Positions 1 to 9,083 are shown, counted from the stretch's first letter. The stretch: 64,000 nucleotides of DNA from CAYQQU01 sp964419545 (GCA_964419545.1 CAYQQU010000005.1:62001-126000); one strand, 5' to 3'. A program made the numbers and translations. Notes: generated by a model not told the origin, from the letters alone.

Positions 1-1
1 C

Positions 2-1039
2 AACCTGATCGTACAGGCAACGGTTGAAGGGGAAAACGGCGAGTTTTTCCAGACCACCGAAGAAGTTGATGTACTGGCTGCCGAAACGGGCGACACCACC
101 ATCGTCCTGCCCGAGCAGTACCTGCCGGAAGCCGAAGGTTTATACACCATCACTTACTCGGTGAGCCAGGATTCGATGGACGCCAACCCGGACGACAACC
201 TCTCTGAAACCAACTTCTTCGTCTCTTCCGACTTCTACGCCATGGATGACCTCAATCCCGTCTTCTCTACCCAGCCGCTGGATATTTCAGACGATACCTG
301 GGAAATCGGCAACGTTTATTCCGTTCCCAACGGCGGTTTCGAAGCTTACGAAGTGGAATTCTCGGTGGCCAGCGCGGACGAAGTACACATCGGACGTTCG
401 GCGATCGTATTCCTGTACCAGTACATCGGCGACGGCCCCATCACTGACGCCACGCTCATCGATGAGAACCTCATCCCCGTAGGTGTGGGCAATTATACGT
501 TCGGAGAAAACGACACCAACTTCGAACTGGTTACGGTAGAACTGGAAGACTTGCTTGGCGAAGGCGCCGGCGTGGAGTTGGTGGAAGGCTCGCAATACAT
601 CGTCACCTTGGTGTACGATACCGATATGCGCGTCGTCTTTTCCGATAATGTTTATCCGTATACCGTAGCTACGGTGGTCAGGAACGGTGGATGGTTCGCC
701 GGCGGCTTCGGCGACGATGTCAGCGCAGTCGCCCGCCTGCGCATCCGCGACCTTGGCTCGTTCACCACCAACGTCGATCGCCTGGAGCTCGACCTGAACG
801 TCTATCCGAACCCGGCCCGCGATCAGCTGACCGCCCAACTGGAGCTGCCGGCTACGGCCGATAAGCTCGAAGTGCGCATCATCGACGTCTACGGCCGCTC
901 CCTCCTGGTGCAGGAATTCGACAATTTCCGCCAGGAAACTTTCGAATTCGACACCAGCCGTCTGCCCGCAGGTACTTACTACTTAAACCTGCGGACGGAG
1001 GAAGGTATTCATAATGAGATGTTTACGATACAGAGGTAA
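2..1039 (+). CDS. T9SS-sorted secreted protein, 5' end outside window
   Basis: The frame is open from base 2, so the start codon lies upstream and about 345 residues remain. The last 75 or so residues are a type A Por-secretion C-terminal sorting domain: VYPNPARDQL, then a strand with DVYGRSLL, then DTSRLPAGTYYLNL and a short basic end FTIQR. In this family the domain directs export across the outer membrane by the type IX system and is then removed, so the protein is probably surface-attached or secreted. The part before it is rich in predicted beta strand with many Asp, Glu, Tyr and Phe and matches no catalytic family I recognise. A GTG at 161 is in frame but cannot be the real start because coding sequence continues upstream. 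The stop codon is fused to a G-rich repeat. Confidence 0.85.
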   Translation, partial: NLIVQATVEGENGEFFQTTEEVDVLAAETGDTTIVLPEQYLPEAEGLYTITYSVSQDSMDANPDDNLSETNFFVSSDFYAMDDLNPVFSTQPLDISDDTWEIGNVYSVPNGGFEAYEVEFSVASADEVHIGRSAIVFLYQYIGDGPITDATLIDENLIPVGVGNYTFGENDTNFELVTVELEDLLGEGAGVELVEGSQYIVTLVYDTDMRVVFSDNVYPYTVATVVRNGGWFAGGFGDDVSAVARLRIRDLGSFTTNVDRLELDLNVYPNPARDQLTAQLELPATADKLEVRIIDVYGRSLLVQEFDNFRQETFEFDTSRLPAGTYYLNLRTEEGIHNEMFTIQR

Positions 1040-1081
1040 ATGAGTTTGGGTGTGGGTGTGGGTGTGGGTTAGGGTGTGGGG
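1040..1081 (+). repeat. G-run repeat directly after a stop codon
   Basis: Right after the TAA come ATGAGTTTGGG and then repeated TGTGGG units, giving six runs of three or more G separated by three or four bases. This fits the canonical G-quadruplex pattern on the coding strand. The same start-of-repeat sequence follows the stop of pyruvate carboxylase at 35552-35595 on the other strand. Confidence 0.7.
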
Positions 1082-1095
1082 TACACGCTGACTTG

Positions 1096-1147
1096 CAGTG
1101 CTTTGTAACCTGAATTCCTTATCAGGAATTTAGGTTGCGAAGCACTG
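1096..1147 (+). other. 24-bp hairpin paired completely only as plus-strand RNA
   Basis: Arms 1096-1119 and 1124-1147 flank a 4-base loop (TATC). Twenty-one positions are Watson-Crick and the other three are G-U in plus-strand RNA, but would be A-C mismatches on the minus strand. There is no T-tract after it, so it is not a classical terminator. It sits in the 3' region of the T9SS protein transcript and may be a 3'-end stabiliser or processing site (inference). Confidence 0.5.
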
Positions 1148-1194
1148 ACTCACACTCTCATTTGGCTCTGCATCGCCGAACACTACCGTTTGTA

Positions 1195-1376
1195 TACCCC
1201 AAATTTTTCTTTGGGTTAATCTATTGCGAAGCCAAAATGCCCGCCATTTGTGCGTTCGCTCGTCCGATGATACTCATCGTATCCGGGTATCCCCGCCTGC
1301 AGCAGGCGTGTCGCCCTCCTCCGCGAACACAAGCCTGCCAACCGCCATGACGAAGACCCCATGAATCCAGGCTAAA
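1195..1376. repeat. Dispersed hairpin repeat, copy A
   Basis: Holds the loop sequence TTAATCTATTGCGAAG at 1217-1232, closed by TTTGG and CCAAA. About 125 bp further on it holds GAAGACCCCATGAAT. The first motif recurs at 41742-41757 and the second, on the other strand, near 59376-59395. The part in between differs from the other copies. No protein-coding capacity is evident. Confidence 0.5.
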
Positions 1377-1443
1377 AAAGCTGCAAGCTCCCACCCATTT
1401 ACCATATCCCTCTCCTCACCAACTAAGCCCCATTCCATTCCCC

Positions 1444-1628
1444 CCCCTCACCCCGAAAATCCCCTCACCCCGAAAATCCCCTCAATCCCGATAATCCTGA
1501 TAATCCCGGTAAATCCCTGTAATCCTGATAACCCCGATAATCCTGATAATCCTGGTAATCCTAGTAATCCCGGTAATCCTGATAATCCTGATAACCCCGA
1601 TAATCCTGGTAACCCCTACAGTCCCGGC
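1444..1628. repeat. Tandem repeats: 17-bp unit then 9-bp TAATCCYGR array
   Basis: Two and a half copies of a 17-bp unit (CCCCTCACCCCGAAAAT) run into about 15 imperfect copies of a 9-bp unit, TAATCCTGA or TAATCCCGR. Because the unit is a multiple of three, a minus-strand frame stays open through it and gives an Arg-Ile-Ile-like repeat peptide, which I take as a by-product. The array lies between convergent genes. Confidence 0.8.
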
Positions 1629-1638
1629 AATCCCAGTC

Positions 1639-1670
1639 AAAAAAAGGTTTGAGCCCCAAAGGCCCAAACC
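1639..1670 (-). terminator. Rho-independent terminator of the dcw operon
   Basis: On the minus strand a stem GGTTTG-x-GCC / GGC-x-CAAACC with a 5-base loop (1646-1670) is followed by seven T residues (1645 down to 1639). It lies about 80 bp past the ftsZ stop codon, where the long cell-division operon should end. Confidence 0.8.
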
Positions 1671-1752
1671 CTCACAAAAAGTGTTTTGTCAGCTGAAAGC
1701 TGGCAAAGCGCAATATTTAAGCTGCGGTAGCGCAGGCTACCCGGCAGATTAG

Positions 1753-3225
1753 TCAGTCGACATTATCGTGCAAGAAAGAATTACCCTCGCGTAACTCCGG
1801 CTCCTCCTCGTCGGAGATCGTCCATTTGGACATGGCGGGTTCGTCAGAGTCGGGCACATCGTCCAGGTGTACGCCCCGGCGCAAGTAGGCGGGCTCGTTT
1901 TCCAGTTCGATGACGGCCTTCGGGTTGTTGAGCTTGACCTGCGAGCTGCGCAGGCGTTCGCGGCGGCGTTGTTCGCGCTCTTCGTGTTTGCGTTTATCCT
2001 CCTCGTTGCCCGGCGCCGGCCTATTGTTTTCTTTGAAATCCGGCTCGTCGAGGCCCTGCCGGTGGCGATTGAACTTATCGATGGTCGACCGGATATCGTC
2101 GAACTCAAAGGTATTGGCCGGTTTTTCTTTTTCACCCGCTTCCTCATCGTAGCCGATGTCGCGCAGGGTCTTCTGCCGGTTTTGCGGCTTGGGCGGTCGC
2201 GGCGCCGTTTCCTCGTCGAGCGATACGACGATGCGGTTGTCTTTGGTGGTGCTGCGCGCTTTCTCCTGCCGGTGTTCGAAGCCCGTAGCGATAACCGTTA
2301 CGGTGATCTGATCGCCCAGCGCCTCATCGTAGCAGTTCCCCCAGATCAGGTCGGTACCGTAGCCTGCTTCTTCCTGGACGAATTCCGTGATCTCGAAAAT
2401 CTCGTCCATGGTCACTTCTTTGGTGCCCGAAGTGATGTTGAGCAGGATGTGTTTGGCGCCGCGAATATCGTTCTCCTCCAGCAGCGGCGAGTGGAGCGCT
2501 TCGTCGACGGCCCGGCGCGCCCGGTCGTCGCCTTCCGCCGAAGCGGTGCCCATAATGGCCACGCCGCTTTTGCGCATCACGGTGTTGACGTCTTCGAAGT
2601 CTACGTTGACGTAGCCCGGGACGGTGATGATCTCCGCGATGCCTTTGGCGGCGGTGGTCAGGATATTATCGGCTTCCCCGAAAGCATCCGAAATGGAGAG
2701 GTTGCCGTAGATCTGTCGGAGTTTATCGTTCGAAATGACGATGAGGGTATCGACATTATCTTTGAGTTCGGCCAGGCCTTCGGCGCCCTGCGAGGACCGG
2801 CGACGGCCTTCGAAGGTAAACGGAAGAGTGATGATGCCTACCGTCAGGATACCCATTTCCTGCGCCGTTTTGGCGATGATCGGCGCGGCGCCGGTGCCGG
2901 TGCCGCCGCCCATGCCGGCGGTGATGAACAACATTTTGCAGTTGTTCTCCAGGTAGGTTTTGACGTCTTCGATCGATTCTTCGCAGGCCATTTTACCCAC
3001 GTTGGGTTTGGAACCGGCCCCGCGGCCTTCCGTCAGCGTCGGGCCCAGCTGGATCTTCGTGGGCACCGGGCTCAACTCCATGGCCTGTGAATCGGTATTA
3101 CAGATTGCGAAGTCGACCCCAACGATGCCTTGCTTGAACATGTGCGTGACGGCGTTGCTGCCTCCTCCGCCTACACCCAGAACTTTGATGATCGGGCTTT
3201 CATCTTGTGGCAAATCAAACAACAT
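1753..3225 (-). CDS. ftsZ: Cell division GTPase FtsZ
   Basis: The tubulin-like GTPase that polymerises into the division ring on the inside of the membrane. The 490-residue product has the glycine-rich GVGGGGSNA near residue 17, the tubulin signature GGGTGTG at 106-112, and the synergy region with NVDFEDVNTVM. After about residue 330 comes a long, charged, low-complexity linker of some 150 residues and a short tail ending HDNVD, as in other Bacteroidota, which lack the canonical enterobacterial tail. It is the last gene of the dcw operon, 117 bp after ftsA, and is followed by a terminator. The start at 3225 is the only ATG that gives the normal N-terminus. Confidence 0.97.
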   Translation of the reverse strand: MLFDLPQDESPIIKVLGVGGGGSNAVTHMFKQGIVGVDFAICNTDSQAMELSPVPTKIQLGPTLTEGRGAGSKPNVGKMACEESIEDVKTYLENNCKMLFITAGMGGGTGTGAAPIIAKTAQEMGILTVGIITLPFTFEGRRRSSQGAEGLAELKDNVDTLIVISNDKLRQIYGNLSISDAFGEADNILTTAAKGIAEIITVPGYVNVDFEDVNTVMRKSGVAIMGTASAEGDDRARRAVDEALHSPLLEENDIRGAKHILLNITSGTKEVTMDEIFEITEFVQEEAGYGTDLIWGNCYDEALGDQITVTVIATGFEHRQEKARSTTKDNRIVVSLDEETAPRPPKPQNRQKTLRDIGYDEEAGEKEKPANTFEFDDIRSTIDKFNRHRQGLDEPDFKENNRPAPGNEEDKRKHEEREQRRRERLRSSQVKLNNPKAVIELENEPAYLRRGVHLDDVPDSDEPAMSKWTISDEEEPELREGNSFLHDNVD

Positions 3226-3342
3226 AACGATTGTTTTTTGTCGGGAGCGAAGGCGCGGCGACCCCCAACTCCGTCATTTTAATTAGTATCAGCTTAATAT
3301 TGCGCGGAGGCGCCGGGCCCCCATTGATTATTTCTAGCACTT

Positions 3343-4656
3343 CTAAAATTCCGAATCCGGTTCGGCTTCGAACCACTCCTTGGTTCTGCGGAACAGCTCT
3401 TCGTACCACTTGTTGCTGTTATCTTCGGCGGCTACTTCCTCCTCTTCCGCTTTGGTTTCGGGCTCCGGTCCGGCCGAGGTGAGGCCGTTCTCGAGATCCT
3501 CGATGCCCTTCAGCAACAAGCCGATCGCGGTAGCGTATACCGGGCTGCTCAGGCGCTCCGCGTAGCCGTGCGCCAGCTTTTCGATCGGGAAGCCGATGCG
3601 TGTATTCATACCGGTATGGTACTCCGTCAGCTGGTCGATGTGGTTGAGCAGGGCGCCGCCGCCGGTGAGGACGATGCCGCCGATGAGCTTGCGCTCGTAG
3701 CCTGAACGGCGGATCTCCCAGACGACGTAGTCGAGGATCTCCTCCACTCGCGCCTGGATGATGCGCGCCAGGTTTTTCTCGGAGATCTCTTTGGGATCGC
3801 GCCCCCGCAGGCCGGGTATGGTAATGATGCGGTTGTCGTAGACTTCCCCGGACAGGGCGGAGCCGAATTTGACCTTGAGCTTCTCGGCCTGCTGTGTCAT
3901 CACGGTGCATCCTTCCTTGATGTCTTTGGTAATGACGTTGCCGCCGAAAGGCACCACCGCCGTATGCCGGATGATGCCGTCCTGGAAGATGGTGATATCC
4001 GTGGTGCCGCCGCCGATATCGACCAGCGCCACGCCGGCTTCCATTTCCTCTTCGCTCAGTACGGCGGCTGCCGAAGCGATGGGTTCGAGCGTCATGTTGG
4101 TGGCGCGCAGACCCGTGCGCTGTACGCAGCGGTAGATGTTATTGGAGGCGGTTATCTGCCCGGTGATGATGTGGAAGTTCGCCTCCAGGCGAATGCCCGA
4201 CATACCGATCGGGTCGAGAATGCCTTGCTCGTTGTCGACCGTATATTCCTGCGGGATCACGTGCAGGATCTTATCCCCCGGGGGCAGGACCAGCTTATAC
4301 ATATCGCTGACCAGCTTTTCGATGTCCCGCCGGCCGATCTCCGTATGGTCGTTATCCCGGGTGAGGATACCGCGGTGCTGCAGGCTTTTGATGTGTTGTC
4401 CGGCAATGCCGACGTGTACGTCCCGGAAATCCAGCCCGGAAGCGCGGCGTACCGCCGCGGTAGCCTCAGAGATAGCGTTTACCGTTTTCTCAATATTGGA
4501 AACCACGCCGCGCAGGACACCTTCGGAATCGACCTTGCCTACGCCCAGGATTTCCAGCTTGCCGTGTTCGTTGCGCCGGCCGGCAATCGCGCAAACCTTC
4601 GTCGTTCCGATATCCAATGCCACGACTACATCAGTTTTTGGAGCATTAGTTTCCAT
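3343..4656 (-). CDS. ftsA: Cell division protein FtsA
   Basis: Actin-like ATPase that tethers FtsZ filaments to the membrane. The 437-residue product opens with the phosphate-1 motif DIGTTKV near residue 15. It has the phosphate-2/adenosine motifs DIGGGTTDI (about 210) and LTGGGALL (about 330), and the SHS2-type 1C domain in between. The C-terminus ends in an aromatic and basic amphipathic stretch (KWYEELFRRTKEWF), the expected membrane-targeting helix. It lies 23 bp after ftsQ and before ftsZ in the same operon. Confidence 0.96.
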   Translation of the reverse strand: METNAPKTDVVVALDIGTTKVCAIAGRRNEHGKLEILGVGKVDSEGVLRGVVSNIEKTVNAISEATAAVRRASGLDFRDVHVGIAGQHIKSLQHRGILTRDNDHTEIGRRDIEKLVSDMYKLVLPPGDKILHVIPQEYTVDNEQGILDPIGMSGIRLEANFHIITGQITASNNIYRCVQRTGLRATNMTLEPIASAAAVLSEEEMEAGVALVDIGGGTTDITIFQDGIIRHTAVVPFGGNVITKDIKEGCTVMTQQAEKLKVKFGSALSGEVYDNRIITIPGLRGRDPKEISEKNLARIIQARVEEILDYVVWEIRRSGYERKLIGGIVLTGGGALLNHIDQLTEYHTGMNTRIGFPIEKLAHGYAERLSSPVYATAIGLLLKGIEDLENGLTSAGPEPETKAEEEEVAAEDNSNKWYEELFRRTKEWFEAEPDSEF

Positions 4657-4679
4657 AAGTATTGCAATTTTTGTGTTTT

Positions 4680-5459
4680 CTACTTTTTCTGAGCCACCAC
4701 CTGCCCTCGGTACTGCACGCTGATGGCTGCGTATTTCTGCCAGCCTTCGTAAGGCAGGGCTTCCTTGTAAAAGATCTTCAGGTTCTCGAGTTTGTCTTCC
4801 ACGTTCTCGTAATAGCCGAAACGGATCTTCTGATCGCCTACCTTGGGCGCCAGGGTCAGTTCGCCGCGATTGTTGACGTGCACCTGTTCAATGAGCGCGG
4901 CGAAGAAGGGATCGTCCCGCAGTCGGTGCGCCAGGTGATACAGGTCCTGCAACCGGTGGCGGTCGCGCTTCAGAAAGTCGGGGACGTGGGGTGGAATATT
5001 TCCGGTAGCCACCAGCACCCGGGCCGTAAAATGCTTTGATAAAGGCATTTTGTGGCCGCTCTCGTCCAGGTAATAATTCAATCCGTTATTGTCGATCACC
5101 CGCAAAAGAGGACGCCGCTGCTCCACTTCGATGTGTATCTGGTTCTGGGCGTCGACAAATACATCCGACTCGCGGATGAACGGGTCTTCTTCCAGTACTT
5201 TTTCCAGGCGCTTGACGTCGATCTTGCCGAGCGGGGCGCCGACCAGGCTGAACCCGAAGCTGCGCTCGATACTCAGCTGAATGTCCTCGGGCGTGATCAG
5301 GTTGTGGCCGTCGGGCAGGGGCTCGACCCGGATATCGAGGCGAGCGGCCGGACTGTTTTCTTTGCGTTCCACTGCCGAGATGACGATGGCCGCTGCGCCG
5401 AAGACCAGCACTACCCAAAACAGCCGTCTTAACGTCCTTATGAGTTCTTTCCGGTCCAT
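4680..5459 (-). CDS. ftsQ: Cell division protein FtsQ/DivIB
   Basis: Bitopic divisome scaffold protein. The 259-residue product has a short basic cytoplasmic tail, one transmembrane helix at about residues 13-30 (LFWVVLVFGAAAIVISAV), then a periplasmic domain. The POTRA-like part lies near residues 40-115, with ERSFGFSLVGAPLGKIDVKRLEKVLEEDPFI. Sequence identity in this family is low, so the call rests on topology, the POTRA-like segment and the position between murC and ftsA. The start overlaps the end of murC by 22 bp, which suggests translational coupling. Confidence 0.88.
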   Translation of the reverse strand: MDRKELIRTLRRLFWVVLVFGAAAIVISAVERKENSPAARLDIRVEPLPDGHNLITPEDIQLSIERSFGFSLVGAPLGKIDVKRLEKVLEEDPFIRESDVFVDAQNQIHIEVEQRRPLLRVIDNNGLNYYLDESGHKMPLSKHFTARVLVATGNIPPHVPDFLKRDRHRLQDLYHLAHRLRDDPFFAALIEQVHVNNRGELTLAPKVGDQKIRFGYYENVEDKLENLKIFYKEALPYEGWQKYAAISVQYRGQVVAQKK

Positions 5460-6802
5460 GCTTCCAGTCTTTCTTTAATAGGGGCAACGAACGTATCGAT
5501 GTCGCCGGCTCCCAGTGTAAGCAAAACGTCCAGTTCTTTGCGCGACAGCTTTTCCAACAACTCCTCCTTACCGGTGCGTTCCCGGCGCGGATTTTTCATT
5601 TTTTCGAATATCAGATCGGCGCTCACGCCGGGAATAGGCGCTTCCCGCGCCGGGTAAATATCCATGAGCAGGATCTCGTCCAGCTCGTCCAGCGCCCCGG
5701 CAAAGCCGTCGGCGAAATCCCGGGTGCGCGAATACAAGTGCGGCTGGAAAACGCCCGTCAGTTTCCGACCGGGAAAGAACTGGCGCGCCGCGGCGATAGC
5801 CGCCCGCAATTCCGACGGATGGTGGGCGTAATCGTCGATGTACACCACCTCGCCCCGGTGAACGAATTCAAACCGCCGCCGGATACCGCGGAAGGTCTTT
5901 AGTCCGTCGCGGATACCGGCTTCGTCCACGCCCAGCCGCCGGGCGACCGCGATAGCCGCCGTAGCATTTTCCACATTGTGGCGCCCGGGCAGGGTAAATT
6001 TCAGTCCGGCCAGCCGCTCTCCGGGCCCTACCCAATCGAAAGTGCTGTAGCCGTCCGTCACCCGCAGGTGCTCCGCCCGGTACTGGCCGGCCTCCACTCC
6101 GAAGGTCGCCGGCTCTTTAAGATCGGGAAACGAAGCTTCCAACCCGTCACGGAGCAGCATTTCGCCGCCGGGCTTTATTTTTTGGGCGAAAGCCCGGAAT
6201 CCGGTCGCCAGCATATTCTCCCAATCGCCGTAAATATCCAGGTGATCGGCGTCGATCGAGAGGACCACCGCCAGGTCGGGGGCCAGTTGTAAAAAAGACC
6301 GATCGTATTCGTCGGCTTCAACGATGACCCATTCGCCCTGCCCGGCTACGAAATTGCTTTCGAAATTGCGGGCGATGCCCCCCAGAAAGGCCGTACAGTC
6401 CACTCCGCCGTTGCGGAGCAGATAAGCCAGGATAGAAGTCGTGGTCGTCTTGCCGTGAGTGCCGGCAATGGCGACGGTTCTCATGCCCCTGCTGATAATG
6501 CCGAGCACTTCCGCCCGCTTTTTCACCGGCAATCCCTCCGCGCGCAGGAGCTGTAACTCCACGTGCTCCCGGGGAACGGCCGGAGTGTAGACCACGAGGT
6601 CGATTTCCGCCGGCAGTTGGTTGACGTCTTCGGTATAATGAATCGCGATCCCTTCTCTTACCAGCGTTCTGGTCAGTGCGGTCTCGGTGCGGTCGTAACC
6701 CGCTACGGCGAGGCCGCGGCGGTGGAAATAGCGCGCCAGGGCGCTCATGCCGATCCCACCGATACCGATGAAGTAAACCGATTGTATATTTTCGAGCTTC
6801 AT
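5438..6802 (-). CDS. murC: UDP-N-acetylmuramate--L-alanine ligase
   Basis: Adds L-alanine to UDP-MurNAc with ATP, the first amino-acid step of the peptidoglycan stem. The 454-residue product has the N-terminal nucleotide-fold motif GIGGIGMSALA, the Mur ligase P-loop GTHGKTTTT at 114-122, the conserved EADEYDRSFL region and the C-terminal DDYAHHPSELRA motif that is typical of MurC rather than MurD or MurE. It overlaps murG by 4 bp (ATGA) and ftsQ by 22 bp, so it sits inside a tightly coupled operon. Confidence 0.96.
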   Translation of the reverse strand: MKLENIQSVYFIGIGGIGMSALARYFHRRGLAVAGYDRTETALTRTLVREGIAIHYTEDVNQLPAEIDLVVYTPAVPREHVELQLLRAEGLPVKKRAEVLGIISRGMRTVAIAGTHGKTTTTSILAYLLRNGGVDCTAFLGGIARNFESNFVAGQGEWVIVEADEYDRSFLQLAPDLAVVLSIDADHLDIYGDWENMLATGFRAFAQKIKPGGEMLLRDGLEASFPDLKEPATFGVEAGQYRAEHLRVTDGYSTFDWVGPGERLAGLKFTLPGRHNVENATAAIAVARRLGVDEAGIRDGLKTFRGIRRRFEFVHRGEVVYIDDYAHHPSELRAAIAAARQFFPGRKLTGVFQPHLYSRTRDFADGFAGALDELDEILLMDIYPAREAPIPGVSADLIFEKMKNPRRERTGKEELLEKLSRKELDVLLTLGAGDIDTFVAPIKERLEAWTGKNS

Positions 6803-7938
6803 GTTTTCACCAGTTTTAGCACCTCCGCAGCGATCTGTGAAGCCGCGTCGGGTTTAGCCAGTTGCCGCACGTTGCGGCCCATCGCCGCCCGCCAATCGGC
6901 GTCCGCCAGTAGTTCGATCGCTTTGCGGATCATATTTTCGCCGGCTTCCCGGTCGTCCAGCATCGCCGCGGCGTCTTTGGCCACCAGCGCTTTAGCGTTG
7001 CTGGTCTGATGGTCTTCCGCCACGTTCGGCGAAGGCACCAGCAGCGCCGCCTTACCGACCATGGCCAGCTCGGCGATGGTCAGGGCGCCGGCCCGGCAGA
7101 TCACGAGGTCAGCCATAGCGTAGGCCAGGTCCATGCGGTCAATGAAAGTCCGAATCTCCACATTGGGCAAACGGGCGGTCTCGCAATCCCGGAAACGCTC
7201 GTAGTACAATTTTCCCGCCTGCCAGAGCACCTGAATATCCGGGTGCTCGCCCAGGAGCCCCGCATTGGCGGCCATCGCTTCGTTGAGCGACTGTGCGCCC
7301 AGGCTGCCGCCGAAGACGAAAAGCGTCAGTTTGTCGGCGGCGAATCCGAAATGGCGCAACCCTTCTTCCCGGCTTCTGGGGGGCTGGACCAGGTCTTTGC
7401 GCACCGGGTTGCCGGCCAGAACGAGCTTTTGCGCCGGAAAAAACCGCTCCATCCCGTCGTAGGCGACGCAGATCCGGTTGACTTTCCCGCCCAGCAGCCG
7501 GTTGGTGACGCCGGCGAATGAGTTTTGTTCCTGAATGAGCGTCGGGACGCCCAGCCGGGAAGCGACCTCCAGCACGGGACCGCTTGCGAAGCCCCCGACA
7601 CCGACCGCGACGTGAGGCCGGAAGCGGCGGATCAACCGCCAGGATCGCCACAGGCTGCTGAGCAGCTTGAACGGAAAAAGCAGGTTGCGCACGGTCAACT
7701 GCCGGTGAAAGCCACTGATCCACAATCCGACGATCGGGTAACCCGCCGCCGGCACTTTTTCCATTTCGATCTTCCCTTTGGCCCCCACGAAAAGGAAATC
7801 CGCCGCAGGCCGCAACGCCTTGATCGCATCGGCAATGGCAATGGCCGGAAAGACATGACCGCCGGTGCCCCCGCCGGAAACCATGATCCGCAGCGGGCCG
7901 CCTGCCTTTTCTTTTGTATGCGATTGACGATTATCCAT
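6799..7938 (-). CDS. murG: Undecaprenyl-diphospho-muramoylpentapeptide GlcNAc transferase
   Basis: Transfers GlcNAc to lipid I to give lipid II on the cytoplasmic face of the membrane. The 379-residue product shows the GT28 signature GGGTGGHVFP at 22-31, GVGGFASGPVL near 113, and the C-terminal donor-site segment CRAGALTIAELAMVGKAALLVPSP. The first 15 residues are an unconserved extension. It overlaps the ftsW stop by one base and the murC start by four. Confidence 0.96.
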   Translation of the reverse strand: MDNRQSHTKEKAGGPLRIMVSGGGTGGHVFPAIAIADAIKALRPAADFLFVGAKGKIEMEKVPAAGYPIVGLWISGFHRQLTVRNLLFPFKLLSSLWRSWRLIRRFRPHVAVGVGGFASGPVLEVASRLGVPTLIQEQNSFAGVTNRLLGGKVNRICVAYDGMERFFPAQKLVLAGNPVRKDLVQPPRSREEGLRHFGFAADKLTLFVFGGSLGAQSLNEAMAANAGLLGEHPDIQVLWQAGKLYYERFRDCETARLPNVEIRTFIDRMDLAYAMADLVICRAGALTIAELAMVGKAALLVPSPNVAEDHQTSNAKALVAKDAAAMLDDREAGENMIRKAIELLADADWRAAMGRNVRQLAKPDAASQIAAEVLKLVKT

Positions 7939-9083
7939 TATTCCGTGGTTGTCGATTCAACGTATTTGCTTACGCTCAGCAAAATGCCGAAAGAGATACA
8001 GGTGAACAGTATCGAGGTGCCGCCCAGGCTGATCATGGGCAGCGTGAGCCCCGTTACCGGCACCAGATGCACCGATACGGCGATATTGATAAAGGCCTGC
8101 GCCACCAGGCTGATCGCCAGGCCCAGCGCCAGCATCGGCCCGAATGTTTTCGGGCTTTTGGTGACCATGCGCGTGACCCGGAAAAACAACAGCACATAAA
8201 GAAGGATAATGATTACTCCTCCGAAAACCACGCCGTATTCTTCAATGATAATGGCGTAAATAAAATCCGAATAGGGTGAAGGCAAAAAGTTGCGCTGAAT
8301 GCTGTTTCCCGGTCCCGAGCCGAACCAGTCTCCGTTGGCCATGGCGATTTTCGCCTGCTGAATCTGGTAGCCGCCGTCGGGATTTTCGACAAAATCGCGC
8401 ACCCGCGCCACCCAGGTGTCGGAGCGGATGAACTCCGGGAAAAACTCTCCCAGCAAAACCAGGAAGGCAAAAGCCACGATCCCCAGGCCGAACAACAGCA
8501 ATATGTATTGCGGCCCTACGCGCCCCAGGAACATCATCAACATACAGGTAAAGAACAAAAGCATAGCTGTAGACAAGTCAGCCGGCGCGATCAGGCTGCA
8601 GATCAGCACCACCGGCACGATGATCGGCATGAACGCGCTTTTGAAATCGTTGATATAGTCCTGCTTCGAAGATATTTCCCGCGCTACGTAGATGATCAGC
8701 GCCAGTTTGGCGAAATCGGAGGTCTGGAACGTCAGCCCGATAAAGGGCAGCTCGATCCAGCGGCGGGCGTCGTTGATATCGGCGCCGTAGCCGATGGTAT
8801 ACATCAGCATGGGAATGGACATCAGGAGCATCGCCGGAGCCCAGCGCGCAAATTTCATATAGTGAAAAAGGTGGAACAAATACGTCAGCACCAGCCCGCC
8901 CGCCAGAATAATGACGTGCTTGATGAGCAGGGCCTCGGTATTGCCGCCCATCTTGTGGTACGCCAGGGTGCCCGTCGAGCTGTAGACCGCCAGGATGGAA
9001 TAGATCGCCAGCACGACGACAATCCCCCAGATGGCCCGGTCCCCTCTTAATTCCGCATTTATTCTGGCTGCTAATGATGCCAT
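7938..9083 (-). CDS. ftsW: SEDS-family peptidoglycan polymerase FtsW
   Basis: Integral membrane glycosyltransferase that polymerises lipid II at the septum together with its class B PBP partner. The 381-residue product has about ten hydrophobic helices. It also carries conserved SEDS stretches such as the long extracellular loop with AKIAMANGDWFGSGPGNS and the late motif VTGLTLPMISLGGTSILF. FtsW rather than RodA is chosen because of its place between murD and murG in the dcw operon. Confidence 0.94.
   Translation of the reverse strand: MASLAARINAELRGDRAIWGIVVVLAIYSILAVYSSTGTLAYHKMGGNTEALLIKHVIILAGGLVLTYLFHLFHYMKFARWAPAMLLMSIPMLMYTIGYGADINDARRWIELPFIGLTFQTSDFAKLALIIYVAREISSKQDYINDFKSAFMPIIVPVVLICSLIAPADLSTAMLLFFTCMLMMFLGRVGPQYILLLFGLGIVAFAFLVLLGEFFPEFIRSDTWVARVRDFVENPDGGYQIQQAKIAMANGDWFGSGPGNSIQRNFLPSPYSDFIYAIIIEEYGVVFGGVIIILLYVLLFFRVTRMVTKSPKTFGPMLALGLAISLVAQAFINIAVSVHLVPVTGLTLPMISLGGTSILFTCISFGILLSVSKYVESTTTE

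Noticed and set aside
1444..1628. Possible CRISPR array
   Set aside because: The repeats are 9 and 17 bp with no spacers of constant length and no cas genes are in the window.
1482..1667. 61-codon minus-strand frame with Arg-Ile repeats
   Set aside because: It is produced by the 9-bp tandem array, whose length is a multiple of three, and ends inside the ftsZ terminator. There is no start signal.
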